The notes beneath the pieces were generated by a model. The model did no database searches, was not told the origin of the DNA, and was given only the letters and a program-made list of their open reading frames with translations. A stretch of 64,000 nt of DNA from Escherichia marmotae. Its GTDB lineage: Bacteria > Pseudomonadota > Gammaproteobacteria > Enterobacterales > Enterobacteriaceae. Of the stretch, positions 17,780-25,900 are shown piece by piece. The stretch spans positions 2,914,001-2,978,000 of the forward strand of contig NZ_CP025979.1 of the NCBI RefSeq assembly GCF_002900365.1. The letters are read 5' to 3'. Every line of letters starts with the position of its first letter. The stretch's first letter is position 1. Both the position numbers and the translations under genes were made by a program.

Positions 17780-18626
17780 TACAATTGAGTCAGGATACTC
17801 AGCATCCTCACCAATTACGCAAAGAGATGTTCAGATTGTTTGGCTAAAATGGCACGCATTCTCTGAAACATCTTTGAATTTCGAACGCTTGCAAGCGCTG
17901 GCATTTTGTAACGCAATGACAGGGGTATTAGCGAAATTATATCCCGATGAAAAAGATCTCGCTAAAGCCCTACAACGCCATTTAACCATGTTCAACACTC
18001 AGGCGAACTGGGGATCGGTTATCGCTGGTATTAGTATTGCGCTGGAGGAAAAAGCAGCTCAGGAACCAGAAGAACAACGTGAAGCAACAACGCAGCTCGT
18101 TACGGGTTTAAAAACGGGTCTTATGGGGCCTGTATCAGGTATTGGTGACACGTTAGACTTTGGTACATTGCGCCCCATTGTTATTGGTGTCTGTATCCCG
18201 TTTGTTATTCAGGGATACGTTATTGCCGCACTTCTCCCCCTGATTTACCAGGTTGTTTACATGTTTTTCGCCAGTCGATTTGCACTCAATATCGGCTATA
18301 AAAAAGGGAAAGAATCAATCCTGGAAATCCTGCATTCTGGTAGCATTCATCGAATCATTGAAGGCGCAGGAATGTTCGGGTTGTTGATGATGGGGGCGCT
18401 TTCAGCAACATATGTAAAAATTAAGACGCCATTGCACATTACAACCGGTGGCGGTAATACCATCGTCTTGCAGGATATGCTGGATAAAATTGTACCTAAC
18501 ATGTTGCCGCTTATTGCCGTGTTGGGTATTTATTTTTACATACAAAAGTGTGGCCCACATTTCTTGCGCATTCTGGTAACTATTCTGTTTTTAAGCCTGG
18601 CGTTTTCTTTCTTTGGAGTTTTATAA
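17772..18626 (+). CDS. PTS mannose-family permease component IID
   Basis: The 284-aa EIID starts at ATG 17772 (Met-Asp-Asn-Thr-Ile-Glu), preceded by AAAAGGAAC. The frame is open further upstream into IIC, and 17754 is an alternative ATG. Family motifs: Trp-His-Ala-Phe-Ser-Glu-Thr-Ser-Leu-Asn-Phe-Glu-Arg-Leu-Gln near residue 26-40, and Gly-Leu-Met-Gly-Pro-Val-Ser-Gly-Ile-Gly-Asp-Thr followed by Gly-Thr-Leu-Arg-Pro-Ile. The C-terminal half has four or five hydrophobic segments. With IIA, IIB and IIC this makes a complete permease. Confidence 0.9.
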   Translation: MDNTIESGYSASSPITQRDVQIVWLKWHAFSETSLNFERLQALAFCNAMTGVLAKLYPDEKDLAKALQRHLTMFNTQANWGSVIAGISIALEEKAAQEPEEQREATTQLVTGLKTGLMGPVSGIGDTLDFGTLRPIVIGVCIPFVIQGYVIAALLPLIYQVVYMFFASRFALNIGYKKGKESILEILHSGSIHRIIEGAGMFGLLMMGALSATYVKIKTPLHITTGGGNTIVLQDMLDKIVPNMLPLIAVLGIYFYIQKCGPHFLRILVTILFLSLAFSFFGVL

Positions 18627-18627
18627 A

Positions 18628-19548
18628 ATGAAAAAGATAACTATCACGCCAAGACCTTTTATTGATAAAGGCAAAGTCTATATTGAAAAACTACAATCTG
18701 CAGGTTATGACGTTGAATGTAATACCAGTGGAGGTCGATATAGCAAGGAAGAACTCATCGAGAAAATTAAATATGCAGATGCCATTATTACCGGCAACGA
18801 TCCTTTAGACAGAGAAGTGATTGATCAGGCCAAAAACTTGAAGGTTATATCGAAATATGGTGTAGGGTTAGACAATATAGATGTCGATTACGCGAATAGA
18901 AAAGGCATCGTAGTGCACAAAGCTCTCAATGCCAATTCTATTTCCGTTGCAGAGATGGCCATCCTGATGATGCTCTCCAGTTGCCGAAAATATGTCGAAA
19001 CCGAGAATCAAGCCAGAAATGGTCAGGATGTCAGGCTTGTCGGTCATGAGCTATATCAAAAAACGCTGGGATTAATTGGGCTTGGTGCAATTGGTCAGCA
19101 TGTTGCCCATATTGCTCATTCTCTTGGAATGATTATCACCGCCTATGATCCCTATCTCGATAAAAATAAAGTTCCATCTTATATAGAGCTTAAATCACTG
19201 GATGATATTTATCATCATAGCAACATCCTTTCTCTACATTTGCCGTTACTGGATAATACTCGTAATCTGATCAACGAGACGGTATTCGATAAAATAAAAC
19301 CCTCGGCCATTTTAATTAACACAGCAAGGGGGGGATTGGTTGATGAAGAATCTTTATATAGCGCACTTATTAATCAGAAAATAGCCTTTGCCAGCGAAGA
19401 TATTGAGTTGAAGGAACGTTCAGCAAAAATTAAAGAACTAAAAAATTATTCTATTACACCTCATGCTGCTTCATTCACCAATGAGGCCGAGCATAACACC
19501 ATGCAAATTTCTATTAAAAATGTCCTACAGGAACTGGAGAAAGAATAA
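18628..19548 (+). CDS. D-2-hydroxyacid dehydrogenase (SerA/hydroxypyruvate reductase-like)
   Basis: The 306-aa NAD-dependent dehydrogenase begins 1 base after the IID stop. The Rossmann motif Gly151-Leu-Gly-Ala-Ile-Gly156 is followed by Asp174 (Tyr-Asp-Pro), which favours NAD over NADP. The catalytic set is present: Arg234 in Asn-Thr-Ala-Arg-Gly-Gly-Leu-Val-Asp, Glu263 and His279 in Thr-Pro-His-Ala-Ala. The usual Glu-Pro after the catalytic Glu is Glu-Arg here. It lacks the C-terminal ACT domain of SerA, so it is not the serine pathway enzyme. It probably interconverts a 2-hydroxy acid and 2-keto acid from the imported compound; substrate is not evident. Confidence 0.85.
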   Translation: MKKITITPRPFIDKGKVYIEKLQSAGYDVECNTSGGRYSKEELIEKIKYADAIITGNDPLDREVIDQAKNLKVISKYGVGLDNIDVDYANRKGIVVHKALNANSISVAEMAILMMLSSCRKYVETENQARNGQDVRLVGHELYQKTLGLIGLGAIGQHVAHIAHSLGMIITAYDPYLDKNKVPSYIELKSLDDIYHHSNILSLHLPLLDNTRNLINETVFDKIKPSAILINTARGGLVDEESLYSALINQKIAFASEDIELKERSAKIKELKNYSITPHAASFTNEAEHNTMQISIKNVLQELEKE

Positions 19549-20432
19549 TGAAAGAGCTTAAAGGGATTATTACCGCAATGGTAACGCCTTTCGATGAAAT
19601 GGAAAAAATGGACATTTCAGCAGCAAAAAAAATGGCACGTTGGTTAGTCGATAAAGGCGTACACGGCTTGTTTATTTGCGGAACGAACGGTGAGTTTCAT
19701 TTGCTCTCCGATGACGAAAAAGTTGAACTAACAAAAGCCGTAGTTGAAGAAGTTGGCAATGAAGTGACTATTTGTGCAGGCGCGGGTTGCTGTAGCACAA
19801 AACAAACTATTGAATTAACAAGACGCTTAGTAGATGCAGGTGCCGATTACATTTCCGTTGTGACACCATACTACCTGGTGCCTAACCAGGAAGATTTATA
19901 CCGCCACTATTATGATATTGCCTTAAGCACAACAGCCCCCATTATTCTTTATAACTTGCCGGGTCAGACCGGGTTGAGTATTGAATATGAAACGGCAAAC
20001 CGTTTAGCCGATATTGAAAATATCGTAGCGATAAAAGATAGCAGTGGTAAATTTGAAGTTCAGAAACAATATCTGGAAATATCTAAACATAAAAACTTTA
20101 AGGTGTTAAATGGCTCAGACTCCTTAATGCTGGATGCATTTAAAGAAGGTTCTGTGGCTGCTGTTGCTGCAACGTCGAATGTTCTGCCTACTATTGAAGT
20201 CGATTTATATAACTACTTCATGGCCGGTGAACTGGATAAAGCACAGGAAGAGCGCAACAAGATGGATTCGCTACGCATGACCATTAAAAAAATGACTGCG
20301 CCTGCGGTAATGAAGGAAGCACTAAACCTGATGGGCGTGAAAGCCGGTATTACCCGTAGACCAATTCATATGCCAAACGACGCGATCGTCGAAGACATCA
20401 AGGAAATGCTAAAAGGCTATAAATTCCTGTAA
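19548..20432 (+). CDS. DHDPS/N-acetylneuraminate lyase-family aldolase
   Basis: The 294-aa class I aldolase is of the DapA/NanA/KDG-aldolase type. The Schiff-base Lys163 lies in Val-Ala-Ile-Lys-Asp-Ser-Ser-Gly and Tyr135 in Leu-Tyr-Asn-Leu-Pro-Gly. The pyruvate-carboxylate loop is Gly45-Thr-Asn-Gly-Glu49. True DapA has Arg in the Pro-x-Arg-Thr-Gly loop that binds aspartate semialdehyde; here that position is Gln140 (Pro-Gly-Gln-Thr-Gly), so lysine biosynthesis is unlikely. It may cleave a 2-keto-(3-deoxy) sugar acid to pyruvate plus an aldehyde. ATG overlaps the dehydrogenase stop by 1 base. Last gene of the operon. Confidence 0.85.
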   Translation: MKELKGIITAMVTPFDEMEKMDISAAKKMARWLVDKGVHGLFICGTNGEFHLLSDDEKVELTKAVVEEVGNEVTICAGAGCCSTKQTIELTRRLVDAGADYISVVTPYYLVPNQEDLYRHYYDIALSTTAPIILYNLPGQTGLSIEYETANRLADIENIVAIKDSSGKFEVQKQYLEISKHKNFKVLNGSDSLMLDAFKEGSVAAVAATSNVLPTIEVDLYNYFMAGELDKAQEERNKMDSLRMTIKKMTAPAVMKEALNLMGVKAGITRRPIHMPNDAIVEDIKEMLKGYKFL

Positions 20433-20440
20433 ATGATAAA

Positions 20441-20463
20441 TGCCGGATGCACCTTATCCGGCA
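20441..20463. repeat. Short REP unit at the right edge of the PTS insertion
   Basis: TGCCGGATGC...CTTATCCGGCA lies 8 bases after the aldolase stop. It is shorter than the other REP units here: the internal GCG-TGAACGC part is missing. It marks the return to core sequence before rpoH. Confidence 0.7.
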
Positions 20464-20476
20464 AGACAGCAGAAAC

Positions 20477-20503
20477 AAAAACCCCCGGACTCGCTTCCAG
20501 GGA
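20477..20503 (-). terminator. rpoH terminator
   Basis: On the minus strand CCCTGG and CCGGGG can pair (one G-U) around an 8-base loop, followed by a U run (AAAAA at 20477-20481 on the plus strand). It lies about 30-55 bases beyond the rpoH stop. Confidence 0.6.
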
Positions 20504-20533
20504 TTATCAGGTACAGCTCAACGCGTTGTGCAG

Positions 20534-21388
20534 TTACGCTTCAATAGCAGCGCGAAGTTTTTTCATCGCGTTCTTTTCAAGCTGACGCACACGCTCGGCG
20601 GAAACGCCGTAACGGTCAGCCAGTTCCTGCAACGTAGATTTGTTGTCTTCGTCAAGCCAGCGCGCGCGGATGATGTCCTGGCTACGTTCGTCCAGACCTT
20701 GCATCGCGTCGGTCAGACGGTTTGCCGCCTGCTCTTCCCAGTTATCATCTTCAATGCCGTCGGCAAAGTTAGATGATTTATCCTGCAGATAGAGCACCGG
20801 AGCCATCGGTTGGCTATCGGAATCGTCGTCGGAAGACATATCGAATGTCATGTCTTGTGCCGCCATACGCGATTCCATCTCACGCACGTCTTTGCTGGTA
20901 ACGCCCAGTTCGCGAGCCACCATTTCGACTTCATCCTGATTAAACCAACCCAGACGCTGCTTGGTTTTACGCAGGTTAAAGAACAGTTTGCGCTGTGCTT
21001 TGGTCGTCGCAACTTTAACGATACGCCAGTTACGCAGAACGTATTCGTGGATCTCTGCTTTGATCCAGTGGACGGCGAAGGAGACCAGGCGCACACCCAC
21101 TTCCGGGTTGAAACGGCGCACTGCTTTCATCAGGCCGATGTTACCTTCCTGAATCAAATCCGCCTGTGGCAGGCCATAGCCCGCATAATTACGAGCAATA
21201 TGAACAACAAACCGCAGGTGAGACAGGATCAGCGTTTTAGCTGCTTCCAGATCGCCATGGTAATGCAGCTTTTCAGCCAGCGCCCGCTCCTCGTCAGCCG
21301 ACAACATCGGCCACGCGTTAGCTGCCCGGATGTAGGAATCCAGGTTGCCAACAGGGGCTAAAGCTAAACTTTGCATTTTGTCAGTCAT
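20534..21388 (-). CDS. rpoH: Heat-shock sigma factor sigma-32 (RpoH)
   Basis: The 284-aa sigma-70-family factor directs RNA polymerase to heat-shock promoters. Region 2 (Asp-Leu-Ile-Gln-Glu-Gly-Asn-Ile-Gly-Leu-Met-Lys-Ala-Val, about 77-90, and the aromatic-rich 2.3-2.4 stretch) is clear, as is the RpoH box Gln-Arg-Lys-Leu-Phe-Phe-Asn-Leu-Arg at about 132-140. The region 4 helix-turn-helix (Leu-Gln-Glu-Leu-Ala-Asp-Arg-Tyr-Gly-Val-Ser-Ala-Glu-Arg-Val-Arg-Gln) is at the C-terminus. Translation is known to be controlled by an mRNA thermometer spanning the start. The 244-base gap upstream carries two DnaA boxes. Confidence 0.98.
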   Translation of the reverse strand: MTDKMQSLALAPVGNLDSYIRAANAWPMLSADEERALAEKLHYHGDLEAAKTLILSHLRFVVHIARNYAGYGLPQADLIQEGNIGLMKAVRRFNPEVGVRLVSFAVHWIKAEIHEYVLRNWRIVKVATTKAQRKLFFNLRKTKQRLGWFNQDEVEMVARELGVTSKDVREMESRMAAQDMTFDMSSDDDSDSQPMAPVLYLQDKSSNFADGIEDDNWEEQAANRLTDAMQGLDERSQDIIRARWLDEDNKSTLQELADRYGVSAERVRQLEKNAMKKLRAAIEA

Positions 21389-21494
21389 TCAAATCCTCTC
21401 AATCGATATCTTCTGGCGCCTCAGTGGTAGCAACAACTGTGCCAGAGCTTAAGAGCAACGAGATTATCATTCACAGTTTTATCAGACCGTGATT

Positions 21495-21527
21495 TTATCC
21501 ACAAGTTCAATGCTGGCTTGTGAATAA
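21495..21527. promoter_or_regulatory. DnaA boxes in the rpoH promoter region
   Basis: TTATCCACA (21495-21503), a perfect DnaA box, and TGTGAATAA (21519-21527), an inverted TTATTCACA box, lie about 107-139 bases upstream of rpoH. DnaA repression of the middle rpoH promoters is known from E. coli. Confidence 0.8.
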
Positions 21528-21632
21528 ATTACGCACAAAATGTGACATAGAGATGAAATACCGGGAAGAGACAACGGGGTCTCTTTCCCTGCTACGGAAC
21601 CCATTGCAGGGAAAGAGTATAGCACGCTTTTA

Positions 21633-22691
21633 TTATTCCGGCGTAAAGTGGCGTAAATGCTGTACCGTGGCAAGCCACGCTGCCACCCAGCCAATCATCG
21701 AACACACCAGCAACAACAACAGGCATTCATCGAAAGATAACCCATTGATATCAAACTTCGTTCCGAATACCTGTGCCACTTCTGCAACCGCCGATGACAA
21801 ACGTAGCACCAGGATTTCTGACAAAATTAATGACAGCAATGCGCCAGAAAATCCCAGCAGCGCACCACCGTACAGGAACGGGCGAAGGATGAAACCATCC
21901 GTCGCGCCAATCAGTTTCTGCACGTTAATAGAATCACGACGGGCAAAAATGCTCAGACGCACACTGTTGCCGATAACAAGGAACACTGCCGCCACCATCA
22001 GCACGCCGATCATTGCCGAAACACGCCCAACCAGCCCAGTCAGCGCGGTCAGACGGGCAAACCAGCTATCGTCCATTCGCACTTCATCAATGCCGTTAAT
22101 CTGGGTAATACGGTCACGTAGCGTATTCAGTGACTCCGTACCCTGAAAATCGAGTTTCGGGATCACCACCGCTACTGCCGGAAGCGGGTTTTCCTCCAGC
22201 ATATCCAACGCACCGCCAAAACCAGACCAATTACGGAACTCGCCCAGCGCGTCTTCACGAGAAAGATAATTCACTTTCTCCACGCCCTGCTCGGCCTGTA
22301 GCTGCGCAACCACCCCCGCTGCGGCATCATCGTCCAGCGTTTTTTGCAGATAAACGGTGATTTGCGGTGACGGATAATATTGCGTCGCCGCATGGTTGAC
22401 GTTTTTGTACACCATATAACAAACGCTGGGCAGCGTCAGGGAGATGGCGATCACCATCACCGTTAAAAACGTGGCGAACGGTTTGCTTTTTAGATCCTGC
22501 AAAGCACCGTGGAACGCATAGCGCACCTGTTCGTTGAAAACATTGGTTTTGCGATTCGCCGGTTTCGGTGATGACTTCGCTCGTTTCGGCGCGTTACGAC
22601 CACCGTCGCCAGAGCCGCCGACCGATTTACGGAAGCGATCCCGACGTCCACCGAACTGGCGAATATTATTAATTGCATCGCGCTTATTCAT
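21633..22691 (-). CDS. ftsX: Cell division ABC transporter subunit FtsX
   Basis: The 352-aa inner-membrane protein has a basic cytoplasmic N-terminus (Lys/Arg-rich, residues 1-70), four transmembrane segments and a large periplasmic loop after the first. With FtsE it controls amidase activation through EnvC at the septum. It overlaps ftsE by 8 bases (start inside the ftsE end), so it belongs to the ftsYEX operon. Confidence 0.97.
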   Translation of the reverse strand: MNKRDAINNIRQFGGRRDRFRKSVGGSGDGGRNAPKRAKSSPKPANRKTNVFNEQVRYAFHGALQDLKSKPFATFLTVMVIAISLTLPSVCYMVYKNVNHAATQYYPSPQITVYLQKTLDDDAAAGVVAQLQAEQGVEKVNYLSREDALGEFRNWSGFGGALDMLEENPLPAVAVVIPKLDFQGTESLNTLRDRITQINGIDEVRMDDSWFARLTALTGLVGRVSAMIGVLMVAAVFLVIGNSVRLSIFARRDSINVQKLIGATDGFILRPFLYGGALLGFSGALLSLILSEILVLRLSSAVAEVAQVFGTKFDINGLSFDECLLLLLVCSMIGWVAAWLATVQHLRHFTPE

Positions 22692-23352
22692 GGGTCACGC
22701 CTCCATGCAAGTGACCATCGCTCAGAGTGAGCATGCGATAGGAACGCCGCGAAATCAGGTTAATATCGTGCGTTGCCATTAATACTGTTACTCCAACGCG
22801 GTTAAACTCTTCAAACAAACGTAAAATCCCTTCTGACAGCGCGTCGTCCAGGTTACCGGTCGGTTCATCCGCCAGCAGTACCGCAGGTTTGTTAACCACC
22901 GCACGGGCAATGCCAACACGTTGTTGTTCACCGCCAGAAAGCTGAATAGGAAAGTTCTTCGCTTTGTCCAGTAGCCCGACTTTATCCAGCGCCGCCGATA
23001 CACGGCGACGGATATCGTCACCACTGGCACCGGCGATAATCAGCGGGATCGCCACGTTATCGTAGACAGTACGATCCATCAGCAGATGGTGATCCTGGAA
23101 AATCATACCGATCTGGCGGCGCAGAAACGGAACTTCACGGTTTTTCAGACGCGTGATGTCATGGCCGCTAAACCAGATTTTCCCGGCGCTGGGCCGCTCA
23201 ATCCCACAGATCAGCTTCAGGAGGGTACTTTTCCCTGCGCCGGAATGACCGGTCAGAAACGCCATCTCACCCGGCTGCATATGGAACGTCACGCCCTGCA
23301 GCGCCTGCCTCCCACCGAGATAAGCCTTGCTGACATGTTCAAAGCGAATCAT
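22684..23352 (-). CDS. ftsE: Cell division ATPase FtsE
   Basis: The 222-aa ABC ATPase has Walker A Gly-His-Ser-Gly-Ala-Gly-Lys-Ser-Thr at about 34-42, signature Leu-Ser-Gly-Gly-Glu-Gln-Gln-Arg and Walker B Val-Leu-Leu-Ala-Asp-Glu-Pro-Thr-Gly-Asn-Leu-Asp. It is the ATPase partner of FtsX and acts at the division ring. It begins 2 bases after the ftsY stop. Confidence 0.97.
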   Translation of the reverse strand: MIRFEHVSKAYLGGRQALQGVTFHMQPGEMAFLTGHSGAGKSTLLKLICGIERPSAGKIWFSGHDITRLKNREVPFLRRQIGMIFQDHHLLMDRTVYDNVAIPLIIAGASGDDIRRRVSAALDKVGLLDKAKNFPIQLSGGEQQRVGIARAVVNKPAVLLADEPTGNLDDALSEGILRLFEEFNRVGVTVLMATHDINLISRRSYRMLTLSDGHLHGGVTHE

Positions 23353-23354
23353 TT

Positions 23355-24893
23355 TTAGTCCTCTCGGGCAAAAAGTGCCTCAATAAAGTCGTCCGCTTTA
23401 AACGGACGCAAATCCTCAATACGTTCGCCTACACCAATATAGCGGATAGGAATACCAAACTGGTCAGCCACCGAGAAAATTACCCCGCCTTTCGCCGTGC
23501 CGTCCAGTTTCGTCAGCGTGATACCGGTTAAGCCAACCGCTTCGTGGAACAGTTTGGCCTGGCTTACCGCATTCTGCCCGGTGCTGGCGTCGATAGTCAG
23601 CATAACTTCATGCGGAGCTTCAACGTCGAGTTTCTTCATCACGCGAACGATTTTCTTCAGCTCTTCCATCAGGTGCGATTTGTTCTGCAAACGTCCGGCG
23701 GTATCGGCAATCAGGACATCAACATTACGCGCCTTAGCGGCCTGAATGGCATCGAAGATAACAGAGGCGGAGTCCGCACCGGTATGCTGGGCAATCACCG
23801 GAATATTGTTGCGCTGTCCCCAGACCTGAAGCTGCTCAACCGCTGCCGCACGGAAAGTATCGCCTGCCGCCAGCATTACCGACTTGCCCTGCTGCTCAAA
23901 CTGACGCGCCAGCTTGCCGATGGTCGTGGTTTTACCCACACCGTTGACGCCGACCATCAGGATCACGAATGGTGTTTTGCCTTCGACATTCAGAGGCTCA
24001 TCAACCTTCGCCAGAATCTCACCCATCTCTTCTTTCAGCAGGCCGTAGAGCGCCTCAGCATCGCGAAGCTGCTTGCGTGATGCGCCTTCTGTCAGATTGG
24101 TGATGATTTTGCGTGTGGTTTCCACGCCCACATCGGCAATCAAAAGCTGTTCTTCCAGCTCTTCAAACAGATCATCGTCGATTTTTTTCCCACGGAACAG
24201 GCTGATAAATCCGGAACCGAGGTTTTCTTTCGTTTTTAACAGGCTGCGCTTCAGGCGCGCGAAGAAACCTTCTTTGGTTGGTTTTTCCTGTTCCTGAGCG
24301 ATTTCTTTAACCGGCTGATCTTCTTCTGCCGGAGTAACCACCATCACCGCCTCTTCTACCGCTTCGGCGGCCAGTGCCTGCGCTTCCAGCTCTTCGTCAG
24401 TGATTTCTTCTTGCGCCGCTTGTTCTTCCGCCGCGTCGACAATCTCCACGGTTTCCGCTTCTGCCTGCCATTCTTCTGGCGAAACTTCCTGGGCTTTGAC
24501 TTCTTCCGGCAGCGGCAGTTCTTCACGCTCAATAGCCACCGGTTCCGGCGTGACTTCAGGTTCAACTACCGGCGCTGGCGCTTCTTCAACTATAGATTCC
24601 GGCTCTGCAATAACTTCCGGTTCGCTAACAGCTTCAGGCTGCACTTTCTCACTTTCGACAACCTGTTCGCTTACTTCCACCACTTCGGCAGCAAAAGTTT
24701 CCGCCCCGGCTTCAGTATGAACCTGCGGCTGCTCTTCAACAGCTTGTTCAGCTACTTTCGCAGGCTCTTCTGCCTGAACGATTTCTTCTACAACCTGTTG
24801 TTCATTTTGGACTTCTGTCTCTTTTTCCGGGGTCTGCTCTTTTTGACCAAAGCCCAGCCAGGAAAAAAAGCCACGTTTTTTTTCTTTCGCCAT
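23355..24893 (-). CDS. ftsY: Signal recognition particle receptor FtsY
   Basis: The 512-aa SRP receptor GTPase docks ribosome-SRP complexes at the inner membrane. Residues 1-210 form a very acidic, Glu/Ala/Val-rich A domain with a basic start (Lys-Glu-Lys-Lys-Arg-Gly-Phe-Phe-Ser-Trp). The NG domain follows: G1 Gly-Val-Asn-Gly-Val-Gly-Lys-Thr-Thr-Thr, G3 Asp-Thr-Ala-Gly-Arg, G4 Thr-Lys-Leu-Asp-Gly-Thr-Ala-Lys-Gly-Gly. The K-12 protein has 497 residues; the extra ones fall in the low-complexity A domain. First gene of ftsYEX. Confidence 0.97.
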   Translation of the reverse strand: MAKEKKRGFFSWLGFGQKEQTPEKETEVQNEQQVVEEIVQAEEPAKVAEQAVEEQPQVHTEAGAETFAAEVVEVSEQVVESEKVQPEAVSEPEVIAEPESIVEEAPAPVVEPEVTPEPVAIEREELPLPEEVKAQEVSPEEWQAEAETVEIVDAAEEQAAQEEITDEELEAQALAAEAVEEAVMVVTPAEEDQPVKEIAQEQEKPTKEGFFARLKRSLLKTKENLGSGFISLFRGKKIDDDLFEELEEQLLIADVGVETTRKIITNLTEGASRKQLRDAEALYGLLKEEMGEILAKVDEPLNVEGKTPFVILMVGVNGVGKTTTIGKLARQFEQQGKSVMLAAGDTFRAAAVEQLQVWGQRNNIPVIAQHTGADSASVIFDAIQAAKARNVDVLIADTAGRLQNKSHLMEELKKIVRVMKKLDVEAPHEVMLTIDASTGQNAVSQAKLFHEAVGLTGITLTKLDGTAKGGVIFSVADQFGIPIRYIGVGERIEDLRPFKADDFIEALFARED

Positions 24894-25042
24894 CTGCGAC
24901 TATACTCCTCGCTGTTGCTTCATGGCACAGCGTTCACGCTATGTACATAGCAGCTAAAAAAATGATGAAATAGTCTATCACTTAACTTATTCCACATCAC
25001 CGCCTGCAATTATGTGTTATCTGGCGGATTGAGCACTTTATC

Positions 25043-25639
25043 ATGAAAAAACCGAATCATTCCGGCAGCGGTCAAATCCGCATTATTGGCGGGCAGTGGC
25101 GAGGCCGTAAACTCCCGGTTCCTGATAGCCCAGGTCTACGCCCCACCACTGATCGCGTACGTGAAACCTTGTTTAACTGGCTAGCGCCGATAATTGTTGA
25201 TGCGCAATGTCTGGATTGCTTCGCAGGTAGCGGGGCTCTGGGGCTGGAAGCCTTGTCACGCTACGCTGCGGGAGCTACGCTGGTTGAGATGGATCGTGCA
25301 GTATCTCAGCAGTTAATCAAGAATCTGGCGACGCTGAAAGCAGGCAATGCGCGAGTCGTGAACACCAATGCGATGTCTTTTCTGATGCAAAAAGGAACGC
25401 CGCATAATATTGTGTTTGTTGACCCACCGTTCCGCCGTGGCTTGTTGGAAGAAACCATTAATTTACTGGAAAACAACGGCTGGCTGGCTGATGAAGCCTG
25501 GGTTTATGTTGAAAGTGAAGTAGAAAATGGCCTGCCCACCGTTCCGGCAAACTGGTCGTTGTATCGCGAAAAAGTGGCGGGTCAGGTCGCTTATCGGTTG
25601 TATCAGCGTGAAACACAAGGAGAAAGTGATGCTGATTAA
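25043..25639 (+). CDS. rsmD: 16S rRNA m2G966 methyltransferase RsmD
   Basis: The 198-aa SAM-dependent methyltransferase acts on G966 of 16S rRNA. The SAM-binding strand Leu-Asp-Cys-Phe-Ala-Gly-Ser-Gly-Ala-Leu-Gly is at about 57-67 and the catalytic Val-Asp-Pro-Pro-Phe motif near 128. It is divergent from ftsY. Its last 11 bases overlap the start of yhhL. Confidence 0.96.
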   Translation: MKKPNHSGSGQIRIIGGQWRGRKLPVPDSPGLRPTTDRVRETLFNWLAPIIVDAQCLDCFAGSGALGLEALSRYAAGATLVEMDRAVSQQLIKNLATLKAGNARVVNTNAMSFLMQKGTPHNIVFVDPPFRRGLLEETINLLENNGWLADEAWVYVESEVENGLPTVPANWSLYREKVAGQVAYRLYQRETQGESDAD

Positions 25640-25898
25640 TATTGGACGTTTGTTAATGCTCTGCGTTTGGGGATTTTTAATCCTCAATCTTTTTCAACCA
25701 TTCCCACGCCCGCTGAATATTTTCGTTAATGTCGCGCTGATTTTTACGGTTCTGATGCATGGTATGCAACTGGCGCTGTTGAAATCGACCTTACCGAAAG
25801 ATGGCCCACAGATGACCACTGCCGAAAAGGTGCGTATTTTCCTTTTCGGCGTGTTTGAACTGCTGGTCTGGCAGAAGAAATTTAAAGTTAAAAAATAA
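25629..25898 (+). CDS. yhhL: YhhL, small inner-membrane protein (DUF1145)
   Basis: The 89-aa protein has two hydrophobic segments (about 5-22 and 28-48) and a basic C-terminus (Lys-Lys-Phe-Lys-Val-Lys-Lys). The start at 25629 (Met-Leu-Ile-Asn-Ile-Gly), inside the end of rsmD behind AGGAGAAAG, gives the family length and suggests translational coupling. Function unknown. Confidence 0.9.
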   Translation: MLINIGRLLMLCVWGFLILNLFQPFPRPLNIFVNVALIFTVLMHGMQLALLKSTLPKDGPQMTTAEKVRIFLFGVFELLVWQKKFKVKK

Positions 25899-25900
25899 CC

